This document shows positions 37,745-46,660 of a DNA stretch of 64,000 bases, one piece after another. The notes under the pieces were generated by a model. It ran no database searches and was not told the DNA's origin. It worked only from the letters and a program-made list of their open reading frames with translations. The stretch's first letter is position 1; each line of letters begins with the position of its first letter. Position numbers and translations under genes: made by a program. The stretch comes from an alpha proteobacterium L41A. GTDB lineage: Bacteria > Pseudomonadota > Alphaproteobacteria > Caulobacterales > Caulobacteraceae. The stretch spans positions 32,187 to 96,186 of the forward strand of contig AMYY01000010.1 of NCBI GenBank assembly GCA_000335735.1, in the 5' to 3' direction.

Positions 37745-39484
37745 TCAGGCGTCCTGAGCAGCGTTGGTTTTGTGGCTTGCCGGGACTTGGGCCGGCGGCG
37801 GGTTGGGGATGGTGACGGCGCCCTGGGCCGCCGAGGCGACCGAGGCGCGGTATTTGGCGAAGACACCTCGCGCCGGGCGGACTACGTGGGGCGTAAAGCC
37901 CGCCCGGCGCGTCGCCAGATCGACATTGACGTCGATGCGGCGGTTGGTGACGTCGATGGTGATGCGGTCACCATCGCGAATGAGGGCGATCGGGCCGCCG
38001 ACGGCGGCTTCCGGCGAGACGTGTCCGGCGACGAAGCCGTAGCTGGCGCCCGAGAACCGGCCGTCGGTCAGAAGGGCGACATTGTCGATCTTGCGCCCCT
38101 TCAGGGCGGCTGTGACCTGCAGCATTTCGCGCATGCCCGGACCGCCCTTGGGCCCTTCGTAGCGGATGATGATCACGTCGCCCTCGCCGACCGATCCATC
38201 CTGAACGGCGTGGAAGGCGTCCTCTTCCGAGTCGAAGACGCAGGCCGGGCCTTCGAACGTATCGACCTTGTGACCCGTCAGCTTGATGACCGCGCCTTCC
38301 GGGGCGACATCGCCATAGATGACGGCGAAGCTGCCGCGATCCATCACAGGGGCGTCAAAGGTGGTCACGACCACCTGGCCCGGCGTTTCCTCGGCCTCGG
38401 CGGCCTCGGCGAACAGGCTGCGGCCGGTGACGGTGGGGGTGTTCACGATCTTGCCGGCCTCCGCCATCCGCTGGGTGACCAGACGGGTGCCGCCGGCGGC
38501 GAACAGGTGCGAGGCCAGGAAGCGGCCGCCCGGCTTCAGATCGCAGATGACCGGCGCCTCGACGCAGGCCTGGTGGCAGTCCTCGACGCCGAACTCGACG
38601 CCGGCCTCCGCCGCGATGGCCGTCAGGTGCATGACCGCATTGGTCGACCCGCCCGAGGCCGAGACGGCGACGGCGGCGTTCTTCAGGCTGGCGCGGGTGA
38701 TGTATTTGCGGGCCGTGTCGCCGGAGAAGACGCGTTCGACGATCAGCCGACCGCAGCGTTCGCCTTCAGCGGCCTTGTTCGGATCGACGGCCGGCACGTC
38801 GTTGGCGCCCATGGGCGAGATGCCCATGACCGACAGGGCCATGGCCATGGTGTTGGCGGTGAATTGACCGCCGCAGGCCCCGGCGCCGGGGCATACGGCC
38901 TGTTCGACCGCCTTCAGCCCTTCGTCGTCCAGGGCGCCGGCCGAATGGGCGCCGATGGCCTCGAACACCTCCTGGACCGAGACCTCCTTCGTCCCGATCA
39001 CGCCGGGCATGATGGTGCCGCCGTAATAGACCAGGCCGGGGATATCCATACGCGCCAGGGCCATGGCCGCCGCCGGGATCGTCTTGTCGCAGCCGACAAT
39101 GCAGACCACGCCGTCCAGCTGGTGGCCCTCGATGGCCAGCTCGATCGAGTCGGCGACGACCTCGCGGCTGATCAGCGAGGCCTTCATGCCCGCCGTGCCC
39201 ATCGAGATGCCGTCGGTGACGACGATGGTGTTGAAATCGACCGGATAGCCGCCCGCCGCGATGATGCCGGCCCGCACGTCCTTGGCCAGGCGGTCCAGGT
39301 GCATGTTGCACGGTGTGACCGTCGACCAGGTGTTGACGATGCCGATCATCGGCTTGTCGAAGTCGGCGTCCTGCATGCCGGCTGCGCGCAGATACGAGCG
39401 GGCGGCGGCCCGGTTCGGGCCAGCCGTCACCGCAGCGCTGCGCGCGTTGGGCTTTCTGGGCTGAGAGGTAGAATCTTGCGTCAT
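37745..39484 (-). CDS. ilvD: Dihydroxy-acid dehydratase
   Basis: An iron-sulfur enzyme of about 579 residues from ATG 39484 (an in-frame GTG at 39514 would add ten residues but sits against the attenuator T-run). It dehydrates dihydroxy-isovalerate and -methylvalerate. Visible blocks: NTWSTVTPCNMHLD with a cluster Cys, VGCDKTIPAAAMALARMDIP with a second, and CPGAGACGGQFTANTMA with the third. First structural gene of the ilv-leu operon, 32 bases downstream of the attenuator hairpin. Confidence 0.95.
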   Translation of the reverse strand: MTQDSTSQPRKPNARSAAVTAGPNRAAARSYLRAAGMQDADFDKPMIGIVNTWSTVTPCNMHLDRLAKDVRAGIIAAGGYPVDFNTIVVTDGISMGTAGMKASLISREVVADSIELAIEGHQLDGVVCIVGCDKTIPAAAMALARMDIPGLVYYGGTIMPGVIGTKEVSVQEVFEAIGAHSAGALDDEGLKAVEQAVCPGAGACGGQFTANTMAMALSVMGISPMGANDVPAVDPNKAAEGERCGRLIVERVFSGDTARKYITRASLKNAAVAVSASGGSTNAVMHLTAIAAEAGVEFGVEDCHQACVEAPVICDLKPGGRFLASHLFAAGGTRLVTQRMAEAGKIVNTPTVTGRSLFAEAAEAEETPGQVVVTTFDAPVMDRGSFAVIYGDVAPEGAVIKLTGHKVDTFEGPACVFDSEEDAFHAVQDGSVGEGDVIIIRYEGPKGGPGMREMLQVTAALKGRKIDNVALLTDGRFSGASYGFVAGHVSPEAAVGGPIALIRDGDRITIDVTNRRIDVNVDLATRRAGFTPHVVRPARGVFAKYRASVASAAQGAVTIPNPPPAQVPASHKTNAAQDA

Positions 39485-39515
39485 CGGTCCGGTTCGCTTC
39501 GAACCGCCGCGCACT

Positions 39516-39544
39516 AAAAACCCCGCTTCCTTTCGGAGGCGGGG
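39516..39544 (-). terminator. Transcription attenuator of the ilv-leu operon
   Basis: A 10-bp hairpin (39521-39530 with 39535-39544, one G-U pair) is followed on the minus strand by five T (39520-39516) and sits between a leader peptide and ilvD. Its 5' arm can instead pair with the 3' part of the leader ORF: minus-strand GCGGCGTGG (39599-39591) matches CCACCCCGC (39547-39539) at 8 of 9 positions, a ready antiterminator. Confidence 0.82.
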
Positions 39545-39575
39545 TGGTGCGAGGCGATCCTGAGTGTGTGTAAGG

Positions 39576-39728
39576 TCAGGTCGCGTGCATCCACGCCGCT
39601 TGCGTAAGCAGGCCGAGAAGTACGAGGGTAATAAGGAATACGGGGCTTTCCAGGCCGACCGGCGTGCGAACGGCTGCGACCGCCTTGGCGGTGCGTCCCT
39701 TCGTCATGTCGCGCGTCATCGTGGCCAC
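39576..39728 (-). CDS. ilv-leu operon leader peptide (50 aa)
   Basis: From GTG 39728 (GGGAG six bases upstream) this frame encodes 50 residues with the run VFLITLVLLGLL near its end, ten of twelve being Val, Leu or Ile apart from F, T and G. The codons are unusual for this GC-rich genome: both Val are GTA, Ile is ATT, and five of the six Leu are CTT or CTC instead of CTG. It stops 32 bases before a terminator hairpin in front of ilvD. Scarcity of charged Leu/Val/Ile tRNA would stall ribosomes on the run and free the antiterminator. An alternative is a small membrane protein, but rare codons and position favour a leader. Confidence 0.75.
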   Translation of the reverse strand: MATMTRDMTKGRTAKAVAAVRTPVGLESPVFLITLVLLGLLTQAAWMHAT

Positions 39729-39756
39729 GGGCGGCTCCCTGTTCTGACGCCAAGAA

Positions 39757-39780
39757 ACCATAGCGGCGGACGCCACACAA
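39757..39780 (-). promoter_or_regulatory. Possible promoter of the ilv-leu leader
   Basis: On the minus strand TTGTGTG (from 39780) is followed after nine bases by GCTATGGT, loosely resembling the Caulobacter consensus with a spacer one base short. It lies about 30 bases before the leader GTG. Tentative. Confidence 0.3.
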
Positions 39781-39981
39781 CCCCTGTCGCAATAATTTTG
39801 CGCGTCGGCTCGAAAAGGACCGCGTCCGGGGTGTTTCTTACCCAACGATGACGGCGAGCATTTTCGAAGCGTAACCGTCCATCACATCATGTTACGCGCG
39901 CGGGGTTGAAACCCGTCCGCGACCGCTCCATTGAGACGCGCACCTATATAACGCTCGTCATACCGATCACAGGAGCTCTCC

Positions 39982-40989
39982 ATGACCGTTCGCGTCGCCA
40001 TCAATGGTTTCGGCCGCATTGGCCGTCTCGTACTTCGCTCGATCATCGAGCATGGCCGCACGGACATCGAGGTGGTGGCGATCAACGACCTGGGTCCGGT
40101 CGAGACCAACGCCCACCTGTTCCGCTACGATTCGGTCCACGGCCGCTTCCCCGGCACGGTGACCTCGGGCGAAGACTGGATCGACGTCGGCACCGGCAAG
40201 ATCAAGGTCACGGCCGAACGCGACCCCGCCAATCTGCCGCACGCCGAGCTGAAGGTGGACATCGCCTTCGAGTGCACCGGCATCTTCACCTCCAAGGACA
40301 AGGCCAGCGCCCACCTGAAGGCCGGCGCCAAGCGCGTCCTGGTTTCGGCCCCCGCAGACGGCGCCGACAAGACCATCGTCTACAAGGTCAACCACGAAAC
40401 CCTGACCGCCGACGACATCGTCGTGTCGAACGGCTCGTGCACCACCAACGCCCTGGCCCCCGTCGCCAAGGTGCTGAACGACCTGTTCGGCATCGAGCGC
40501 GGCTATATGACCACCATCCACTCCTACACCGGCGACCAGCCGACGCTGGATACGATGCACAAGGACCTGTACCGCGCCCGCGCCGCAGCCCTGTCCATGA
40601 TCCCGACCTCGACCGGCGCCGCCAAGGCCCTGGGCCTGGTCCTGCCGGAACTGAAGGGCAAGTTGGACGGCTCGTCGATTCGTGTCCCGACCCCGAACGT
40701 CTCGGTCGTCGATCTGAAGGTCGTCGCCGGTCGCGAGGTCACGGTGGAAGAGATCAACGCAGCGCTTCAGGCCGCCGCCGACGGCCCGATGAAGGGCGTC
40801 CTGTTCACGACCACCGACCCGCTGGTCTCGCACGACCTGAACCACATCGCCGCCTCCTCCACCGCCGCCCTGCCCCAGACCCAGGTCGTCGACGGCAAGC
40901 TGGCCCGCGTTCTGAGCTGGTACGACAACGAGTGGGGCTTCGCGACGCGCATGAGCGACACCGCGCTGCAGATGGCGAAGTTCCTCTGA
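39982..40989 (+). CDS. gap: Glyceraldehyde-3-phosphate dehydrogenase, type I
   Basis: A 335-residue NAD-dependent glycolytic dehydrogenase making 1,3-bisphosphoglycerate. N-terminal NGFGRIGR (NAD fold), catalytic Cys153 in [17 protein letters not shown] and C-terminal WYDNEWGF are all present. AGGAG precedes the ATG; a TATATAAC box at 39945-39952 is a possible -10 without a clear -35. Its stop shares a base with the following small gene (TGATG), and pgk follows, so gap-orf-pgk is probably one operon. Confidence 0.97.
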   Translation: MTVRVAINGFGRIGRLVLRSIIEHGRTDIEVVAINDLGPVETNAHLFRYDSVHGRFPGTVTSGEDWIDVGTGKIKVTAERDPANLPHAELKVDIAFECTGIFTSKDKASAHLKAGAKRVLVSAPADGADKTIVYKVNHETLTADDIVVSNGSCTTNALAPVAKVLNDLFGIERGYMTTIHSYTGDQPTLDTMHKDLYRARAAALSMIPTSTGAAKALGLVLPELKGKLDGSSIRVPTPNVSVVDLKVVAGREVTVEEINAALQAAADGPMKGVLFTTTDPLVSHDLNHIAASSTAALPQTQVVDGKLARVLSWYDNEWGFATRMSDTALQMAKFL

Positions 40990-41309
40990 TGACCAAATGG
41001 GCGCTGACAATCCTTCTGGTTCTGTCGGCGCCCATTGCCTTTTATGCGGGCTTTGGAGCGTTTGAAGCGCTCAATTATCTGGGCCAGCGATGGCCAAACG
41101 GAACGTTTTTGAGCGGCCTTCTCCTTCGCCTTGCGCCAACTTTTTTATGGTTGTCGGCAGCAGCCTGGACCATTGCGCTTTGGCGGCGAAACAAGCCTGA
41201 TGTTCCTGCTCAGAAACTACTCACAATTCTCTTCGGCGGTCTGCTCCTAACGCTCACCGCGACTACGGCTTTCTTCGCCTACGTTATTTGGGCGTGGAGC
41301 CAAATGTGA
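40989..41309 (+). CDS. Small hypothetical membrane protein between gap and pgk
   Basis: A 106-residue protein with three hydrophobic segments (about 4-24, 42-62, 78-102) and a basic loop (LWRRNKPD). Translation is coupled to gap by TGATGA and pgk begins 13 bases later. The DNA is clearly richer in A/T and in codons such as TTT, CTA and ACA than gap or pgk, suggesting recent arrival. No family recognised; function unknown. Confidence 0.7.
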   Translation: MTKWALTILLVLSAPIAFYAGFGAFEALNYLGQRWPNGTFLSGLLLRLAPTFLWLSAAAWTIALWRRNKPDVPAQKLLTILFGGLLLTLTATTAFFAYVIWAWSQM

Positions 41310-41322
41310 ACGGACGACAGAC

Positions 41323-42519
41323 ATGACCTTCCGCACCCTCGACGACGCAAAAGACCTCGCCGGCAAGACGGCTCTGGTCCGCGTGGACTTCAACGTCCCG
41401 ATGGAGGGCGGCAAGGTCACCGACGACACCCGTCTGCGGGTCGCCCTGCCGACGATCCAGCGCCTGCGCGATGCGGGCGCCAAGGTCGCTCTTCTGGCCC
41501 ATTTCGACCGCCCCAAGGGCCAGCGCGTCCCGTCGATGAGCCTGAAACCCGTCGTCCAGTCGCTGGAAGAACTACTCGGCACCCCCGTCCGCTTCGCTGA
41601 CGACTGCATCGGCGGCCCCGCCGTTGAGGCCATCCGCGACCTGGACGCCGGCGGCGTGGTCCTGCTGGAGAACGTCCGCTTCCACGCGGCGGAAGAGGCC
41701 AACGACCCGGTCTTCGCCCAGAAGCTGGCGGATCTGGGCGATCTCTACGTCAACGACGCCTTCTCGGCCGCCCACCGCGCCCACGCCTCGACCGAAGGCG
41801 TCGCCCACCACATCCCGGCCTATGCCGGCGAATCCATGCGTCGCGAACTGGACGCGCTCGATGCGGCGCTCGGCAATCCGCAAAAGCCGGTCGTCGGCAT
41901 CGTCGGCGGCTCCAAGGTCTCGACCAAGCTGGATTTGCTGAAGAACCTGGTCGGCAAGCTGGACACGCTCGCCATCGGCGGCGGCATGGCCAACACCTTC
42001 CTCTATGCCCAAGGCATCGATATCGGCGGCTCGCTGGCCGAAAAGGATATGGCGGACACCGCGCGCGAAATCCTGACGGAAGCCGAAGCCAAAGGCTGCG
42101 AAATCCTGCTGCCCGTCGATGTCGTGGTGGCGACCGAAGTTAAGCCGGGAGCCGACGCCCGCACCGTCAAGACCGGCGAAGCCCTCGCAACTGAAGACAA
42201 GATCCTGGACGCCGGTCCCGACACCGTCGCGCGCCTGAACGCCGCCATCGACGGCTCCAAGACCCTGATCTGGAACGGCCCGCTGGGCGTGTTCGAGGTG
42301 CCGCCCTTCGACGCCGCCACGGTCGCCGCCGCCAAGCACGTCGCCGGGCGCACCAAGGCCGGCGCCCTGATCGCGGTGGCGGGCGGCGGCGACACGGTTG
42401 CGGCCGTCGGTCATTCCGGTGTTGCAGCAGACCTGACCTTCGTCTCCACCGCCGGCGGCGCCTTCCTGGAATGGATGGAGGGCAAGCCGCTGCCCGGCGT
42501 CGAGGCCCTGCGCGCCTGA
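41323..42519 (+). CDS. pgk: Phosphoglycerate kinase
   Basis: A 398-residue monomeric kinase that transfers phosphate from 1,3-bisphosphoglycerate to ADP. The N-terminal signature [19 protein letters not shown], the hinge region and the nucleotide motifs NGPLGVFE and GGGDTVAAV are present; length is normal. Follows gap and the small membrane gene, and ends before a hairpin, so it is probably the last gene of that unit. Confidence 0.97.
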   Translation: MTFRTLDDAKDLAGKTALVRVDFNVPMEGGKVTDDTRLRVALPTIQRLRDAGAKVALLAHFDRPKGQRVPSMSLKPVVQSLEELLGTPVRFADDCIGGPAVEAIRDLDAGGVVLLENVRFHAAEEANDPVFAQKLADLGDLYVNDAFSAAHRAHASTEGVAHHIPAYAGESMRRELDALDAALGNPQKPVVGIVGGSKVSTKLDLLKNLVGKLDTLAIGGGMANTFLYAQGIDIGGSLAEKDMADTAREILTEAEAKGCEILLPVDVVVATEVKPGADARTVKTGEALATEDKILDAGPDTVARLNAAIDGSKTLIWNGPLGVFEVPPFDAATVAAAKHVAGRTKAGALIAVAGGGDTVAAVGHSGVAADLTFVSTAGGAFLEWMEGKPLPGVEALRA

Positions 42520-42528
42520 AGGCTCAGC

Positions 42529-42553
42529 GATGCAGGCGGATCACGCCTGCATC
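42529..42553 (+). terminator. Hairpin after pgk
   Basis: Perfect 10-bp stem GATGCAGGCG (42529-42538 with 42544-42553) with a 5-base loop, 9 bases after the pgk stop. The downstream T-run is poor (CTGTCTTCG), so termination may be partial. Confidence 0.55.
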
Positions 42554-42592
42554 CTGTCTTCGAAATCGGCGCTGAAACGACTGTAACACGGC

Positions 42593-42620
42593 GTGACTTC
42601 GCGCTGTCCCGCGTCTAATC
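42593..42620 (+). promoter_or_regulatory. Probable fba promoter
   Basis: GTGACTT, then 14 bases, then TCTAATC resembles the Caulobacter consensus and lies 44 bases before the fba start. Confidence 0.4.
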
Positions 42621-42663
42621 TCTCGCCCAATCAAAAAGACTATTCGGCTCAGGAGACTACCCA

Positions 42664-43749
42664 ATGGCGCGCATCACGCTGCGACAGCTGCTCGACCACG
42701 CGGCAGAGAACGATTACGGCCTGCCCGCCTACAACATCAACAATATGGAACAGGGTCTGGCGATCATGGAGGCGGCCCATGAGGTCAACGCCCCCGTCAT
42801 CATCCAGGCCTCACGCGGCGCCCGGAACTACGCCAACGACATCGTTCTGGCCAAGCTGATCGACGCCCTGGCCGAGCTCTATCCGCACATTCCGGTCTGC
42901 ATGCACCAGGATCACGGCAATGGCCCCGCGACCTGCGCCACCGCCATTCAGTACGGCTTTACCTCGGTGATGATGGACGGTTCGCTGGAGGAGGACGCCA
43001 AGACGCCCGCCTCCTACGAATACAACGTCGACGTCACCCGTCGCGTCACCGAAATGGCCCACGCGTGCGGCGTCTCGGTCGAGGGCGAACTGGGCGTGCT
43101 GGGTTCGTTGGAGACCGGCATGGGCGAGGCCGAAGACGGCCACGGCTTCGAAGGCAAGCTGGACCATTCGCAACTGTTGACCGACCCGGATCAGGCCGTC
43201 GACTTCGTCGCCGCCACCAAGGTCGACGCCCTCGCCATCGCCATGGGCACCAGCCACGGCGCCTACAAGTTCACGCGCCAGCCGGACGGCGAGGTCCTGG
43301 CCATGAACGTCATCGAGGAAATCCACCGCCGCCTGCCCAACACTCATCTGGTGATGCACGGCTCATCGTCAGTGCCGCAGGATCTGCAGGACATCATCAA
43401 CCAGTACGGCGGCGAAATGCCCCAGACCTGGGGCGTGCCGGTCGAGGAGATTCAGCGTGGCATCAAGCACGGCGTGCGCAAGGTCAACATCGACACCGAC
43501 AACCGCATGGCCATCACCGGCGCCATCCGTAAGGCCCTGATGGAAAAGCCCGGCGAGTTCGACCCGCGCTACTATCTGAAGCCCGCCAAGGAGGCGATGA
43601 AGAAGCTCTGCATGGAGCGCTATCAGCAGTTCGGCTGCGAGGGTCAGGCCTCCAATATCCGCCCGCTTTCCACCGCCCAGATGGCCAAGCGCTATGCCTC
43701 GGGCGACCTCGATCCGTCCTTCCGCGGCGCATCCGTCAAGGCCGCCTAG
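42664..43749 (+). CDS. fba: Class II fructose-bisphosphate aldolase
   Basis: A 361-residue zinc-dependent aldolase of the CbbA/FbaA group. Zinc and substrate blocks are visible: [44 protein letters not shown] and [10 protein letters not shown]. It interconverts fructose-1,6-bisphosphate and the triose phosphates. AGGAG precedes the ATG. Transcribed in the same direction as pgk but with its own promoter-like sequence, and it converges with the DUF2799 gene. Confidence 0.96.
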   Translation: MARITLRQLLDHAAENDYGLPAYNINNMEQGLAIMEAAHEVNAPVIIQASRGARNYANDIVLAKLIDALAELYPHIPVCMHQDHGNGPATCATAIQYGFTSVMMDGSLEEDAKTPASYEYNVDVTRRVTEMAHACGVSVEGELGVLGSLETGMGEAEDGHGFEGKLDHSQLLTDPDQAVDFVAATKVDALAIAMGTSHGAYKFTRQPDGEVLAMNVIEEIHRRLPNTHLVMHGSSSVPQDLQDIINQYGGEMPQTWGVPVEEIQRGIKHGVRKVNIDTDNRMAITGAIRKALMEKPGEFDPRYYLKPAKEAMKKLCMERYQQFGCEGQASNIRPLSTAQMAKRYASGDLDPSFRGASVKAA

Positions 43750-43758
43750 GACCGTCGT

Positions 43759-44394
43759 CTAGACCGGGTAGCGGCCGCTCAGTTCGCGCCGCACCCGTCG
43801 AACGTCCCATTCCGCCTGATCCAGCGCGTCGCGGGCCTCTCGGGCATTGCGACGCGCATCGCGAATTTCGCCTCTGACCTCTTGAATGCGGTCACGAATG
43901 CGATCCCGCTCTTCATCCGTCAGGCCCTCGCCGCGCAGTTCACGCTCCTTGGCCTCCAGCTTGTCTTCGCGGTTCTCGATCCGGGCCTCGGCGCTGTTCA
44001 GCGCGCTTTCCGCCGTCTCGTAGGCGTCCTCGACCTCATGCAGCAGTCGGCCGTCACGATAGGCCGGCAGAAACGCCTGCTCCTCCTCGGGCCGGCAGAC
44101 GCCATAATAGGCATTGCCCGCCCGTCCCTCCTCCCAGCCGCGCTGGAAGGTGCAATAGGTCCGCAAGCCATCTTCACGCGCCGAGCCATAGGCGGCCGGG
44201 TTGGGTGCGATCTGAAACTTGGCGCAGGCCTTGGCGTGGTCGTCCAGCCGCGTCGTCGGATAGCCCGACGCCCCGTCCGCATAGCCCTTCTCGCCCCAGG
44301 CGCCGGCGAGGCATTCGTCCTTGCTCATGGTCGTGCAACTGCTCAGCAGCGCCACTGCGGCGAACGCGCTCCCGGCGATCATCAACCGCTTCAT
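43759..44394 (-). CDS. DUF2799 family lipoprotein
   Basis: A 211-residue envelope lipoprotein: signal peptide with lipobox LLSSC (Cys about 20), a DUF2799 domain (SKDECLAGAWGEKGYADGASG, then repeated Gly/Tyr-rich units with Cys residues) and a long charged C-terminal coiled coil (about 120-205, rich in Glu/Arg, with EERDRIRDRIQEVRGEIRD). It diverges from the pseudouridine synthase gene. Function of the family is unknown; a structural envelope role is possible. Confidence 0.82.
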   Translation of the reverse strand: MKRLMIAGSAFAAVALLSSCTTMSKDECLAGAWGEKGYADGASGYPTTRLDDHAKACAKFQIAPNPAAYGSAREDGLRTYCTFQRGWEEGRAGNAYYGVCRPEEEQAFLPAYRDGRLLHEVEDAYETAESALNSAEARIENREDKLEAKERELRGEGLTDEERDRIRDRIQEVRGEIRDARRNAREARDALDQAEWDVRRVRRELSGRYPV

Positions 44395-44477
44395 GGGATG
44401 TCCCCAACGCCCCCAAGCTTGACTATCGCCTCACCCGCGCCCCTCGCGCAAGGGGCCGGTCGTGCTAGGGAGACGAC

Positions 44478-45497
44478 GTGTCCGCCCAAGATCTGATCGA
44501 CGACGACGAAGACCCCGCGACTGCCGCCCCCGCCGAGGTGCTGGAGGCTCGCATCGACGCGGCCGGCGTTCGCCTGGACAAGGCCCTGGCCGTCGCCTTC
44601 CCCACCCTGTCGCGCGCCCGGCTCCAGGCCCTGCTGGCCGAGGGCGCCGTCAGTCGCGATGGTGCGGTCCTGACCGGCGGTTCCGCCAAAGCCCAGCCCG
44701 GCCTCTATGCCGTCGCCCTGCCGCCCGTCGCGCCGGCTAAACCTCAACCCCAGGCCATTCCCTTGACCGTCCTCTACGAGGACGCCGACCTGATCGTCAT
44801 CGACAAGCCGGCGGGCATGGCCGCTCACCCCGCGCCAGGCACGCCCGACGGCACCCTGGTCAATGCGCTGCTGGCCCATTGCGGCGACAGCCTGTCGGGC
44901 ATCGGCGGCGTCGCCCGCCCCGGAATCGTCCACCGGCTGGACAAGGACACATCCGGCGTCATGGTCGCCGCCAAGACCGACCGCGCCCACGCCGGCCTCT
45001 CCGCCCTGTTCGCTGCGCACGACATCGAGCGCACCTACATCGCCTTGACACGCGGCGCGCCGTCGCCCGCGACCGGCCGCATCCACACCCGCATCGGCCG
45101 CTCCACCGGCGATCGCAAGAAGATGGCGGTCCTCAAGGCCGGCGGACGCGAGGCCATCACCGACTATGTCGTCCAGGCGACCTATGGCGAATCCGCGAAA
45201 GCTGGCGGCGCGCCGATGGCTGCGCGCGTCGCCTGCACCCTGCACACCGGCCGCACCCATCAGATTCGCGTCCACCTGTCGTCCAAGGGCGCACCCATTC
45301 TCGGCGACGCGACCTATGGCTCCGGCAGCCCCGCCATCCCCGTCCGCGCCGCTATCGCCTATGCGGGCCTTGTGCGTCAGGCCCTCCACGCCGCCGTTTT
45401 GGGCTTCGTCCACCCTGTCACGGGCGAGGCGCTTCGCTTCGAGACCGCGCCGCCGTCCGACATGCAGCGTCTCGAAACGCGTCTCGCCGAACTCTGA
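44478..45497 (+). CDS. RluA/RluD family 23S rRNA pseudouridine synthase
   Basis: A 339-residue enzyme that isomerises uridines in RNA. An acidic N terminus precedes an S4 RNA-binding domain (about 24-75) and a catalytic domain with VHRLDKDTSGVMV, catalytic Asp155. GTG start with GGGAG five bases upstream. Domain order and its place just upstream of rpoH, as in other Caulobacterales, suggest RluD-like 23S modification at helix 69, but the exact target is not certain. Confidence 0.9.
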   Translation: MSAQDLIDDDEDPATAAPAEVLEARIDAAGVRLDKALAVAFPTLSRARLQALLAEGAVSRDGAVLTGGSAKAQPGLYAVALPPVAPAKPQPQAIPLTVLYEDADLIVIDKPAGMAAHPAPGTPDGTLVNALLAHCGDSLSGIGGVARPGIVHRLDKDTSGVMVAAKTDRAHAGLSALFAAHDIERTYIALTRGAPSPATGRIHTRIGRSTGDRKKMAVLKAGGREAITDYVVQATYGESAKAGGAPMAARVACTLHTGRTHQIRVHLSSKGAPILGDATYGSGSPAIPVRAAIAYAGLVRQALHAAVLGFVHPVTGEALRFETAPPSDMQRLETRLAEL

Positions 45498-45520
45498 ACA
45501 GCCGCCCGTTCGAGCGGGTC

Positions 45521-45549
45521 TTGAATAGCAACTGACGAAGTTCTATATA
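45521..45549 (+). promoter_or_regulatory. rpoH promoter
   Basis: TTGAAT (45521-45526), 17 bases, TATATA (45544-45549). Preceded by C, the -35 also reads CTTGAA, the sigma-32 -35 core, so partial heat-shock autoregulation is possible. It predicts a leader of roughly 170 bases before the start at 45728. Confidence 0.6.
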
Positions 45550-45727
45550 GGAGGTCGATCGGCGCGAGTGGCGCCAGGGCCACGGTCACGCTTTCGTGTG
45601 ACGATCCGCCTCTAAAAATGGCGGCAACCCATCGCTACTTCACCGGTTGAGGGGTGAGACGTCGGCGCACACATCGTGGCCGATGACGAAGAGCCCGCTC
45701 GTTCAAGACGGTCGGAGGGACCTGTAT

Positions 45728-46615
45728 ATGGCTGCCAATAGTACGCTCGCGGTGATGTCGCCTGAACAAGGCCTGTCGCGTTATCTGACGGAAATCCGCA
45801 AGTTTCCGATGCTGACCAAGGACGAGGAGTTCATGCTCGCCAAGCGTTGGTCTGAGCACCAAGACCCCGAAGCCGCCCACCGTCTCGTCACCTCGCACCT
45901 TCGTCTCGTGGCCAAGATCGCCATGGGATATCGCGGCTACGGCCTGCCGATCGGCGAAGTGATTTCCGAGGGCAACGTCGGCCTGATGCAGGCCGTCAAG
46001 AAATTCGACGCCGACAAGGGTTTCCGCCTGGCGACCTACGCCATGTGGTGGATCCGCGCGTCGATCCAGGAATACATCCTGCGCAGCTGGTCGCTTGTGA
46101 AGATGGGCACAACCGCGGCGCAGAAGAAGCTGTTCTTCAACCTGCGCAAGGCCAAGAGCCAGATCTCGGCCTTCGAGGAAGGCGATCTGCATCCTGAACA
46201 CCTCGCCGCCATCGCCACCAAGCTGGGCGTGACGGAGGAAGAGGTCACCAACATGAACCGCCGTCTCGGCGGCGACGCGTCGCTGAACGCCCCGTTGCGG
46301 GCCGACGGCGAAAGCGAGTGGCAGGACTGGCTGGCCGATGACACGGCCGTGTCTCAGGAAACCCAGCTTGCCGACGACGAGGAAAAGGGCATCCGCATGA
46401 GCCTCCTCCAGGAGGCTATGGAAGAGCTGACCGACCGTGAGAAGCACATCCTCACGGAACGCCGCCTCAAGGACGACCCGGTTACGCTGGAAGAGCTCGC
46501 CGGCCAGTACGGCGTGTCGCGCGAACGCGTGCGTCAGATCGAGGTCCGCGCCTTCGAGAAGCTGCAGAAGGCCATGCGCGCCGCCGCCGAAGAGCGGAAT
46601 CTGGTCGACGCTTGA
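45728..46615 (+). CDS. rpoH: Heat-shock sigma factor sigma-32
   Basis: A 295-residue RNA polymerase sigma factor that directs heat-shock transcription. Region 2 (GLMQAVKKFDADKGFRLATYAMWWIRASIQEYILRSW), the diagnostic RpoH box (QKKLFFNLRK) and region 4 (LEELAGQYGVSRERVRQIEVRAFEKL) are all visible. ATG 45728 follows GGAGG and gives the length usual in Caulobacterales. The leader 45550-45727 holds two small inverted repeats: GTCAC with GTGAC near 45586-45604, and CCGCC (45606-45610) with GGCGG (45620-45624). Confidence 0.97.
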   Translation: MAANSTLAVMSPEQGLSRYLTEIRKFPMLTKDEEFMLAKRWSEHQDPEAAHRLVTSHLRLVAKIAMGYRGYGLPIGEVISEGNVGLMQAVKKFDADKGFRLATYAMWWIRASIQEYILRSWSLVKMGTTAAQKKLFFNLRKAKSQISAFEEGDLHPEHLAAIATKLGVTEEEVTNMNRRLGGDASLNAPLRADGESEWQDWLADDTAVSQETQLADDEEKGIRMSLLQEAMEELTDREKHILTERRLKDDPVTLEELAGQYGVSRERVRQIEVRAFEKLQKAMRAAAEERNLVDA

Positions 46616-46622
46616 GCAAACT

Positions 46623-46656
46623 CGGTCCGTTGCGCCTTCAGCGGCGCGGCGGACCG
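46623..46656. terminator. Hairpin between rpoH and the receiver gene
   Basis: A 14-bp stem (46623-46636 with 46643-46656, two G-U pairs, 6-base loop) lies between convergent genes. T-runs are short, so efficiency is uncertain. Confidence 0.6.
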
Positions 46657-46660
46657 TCCA

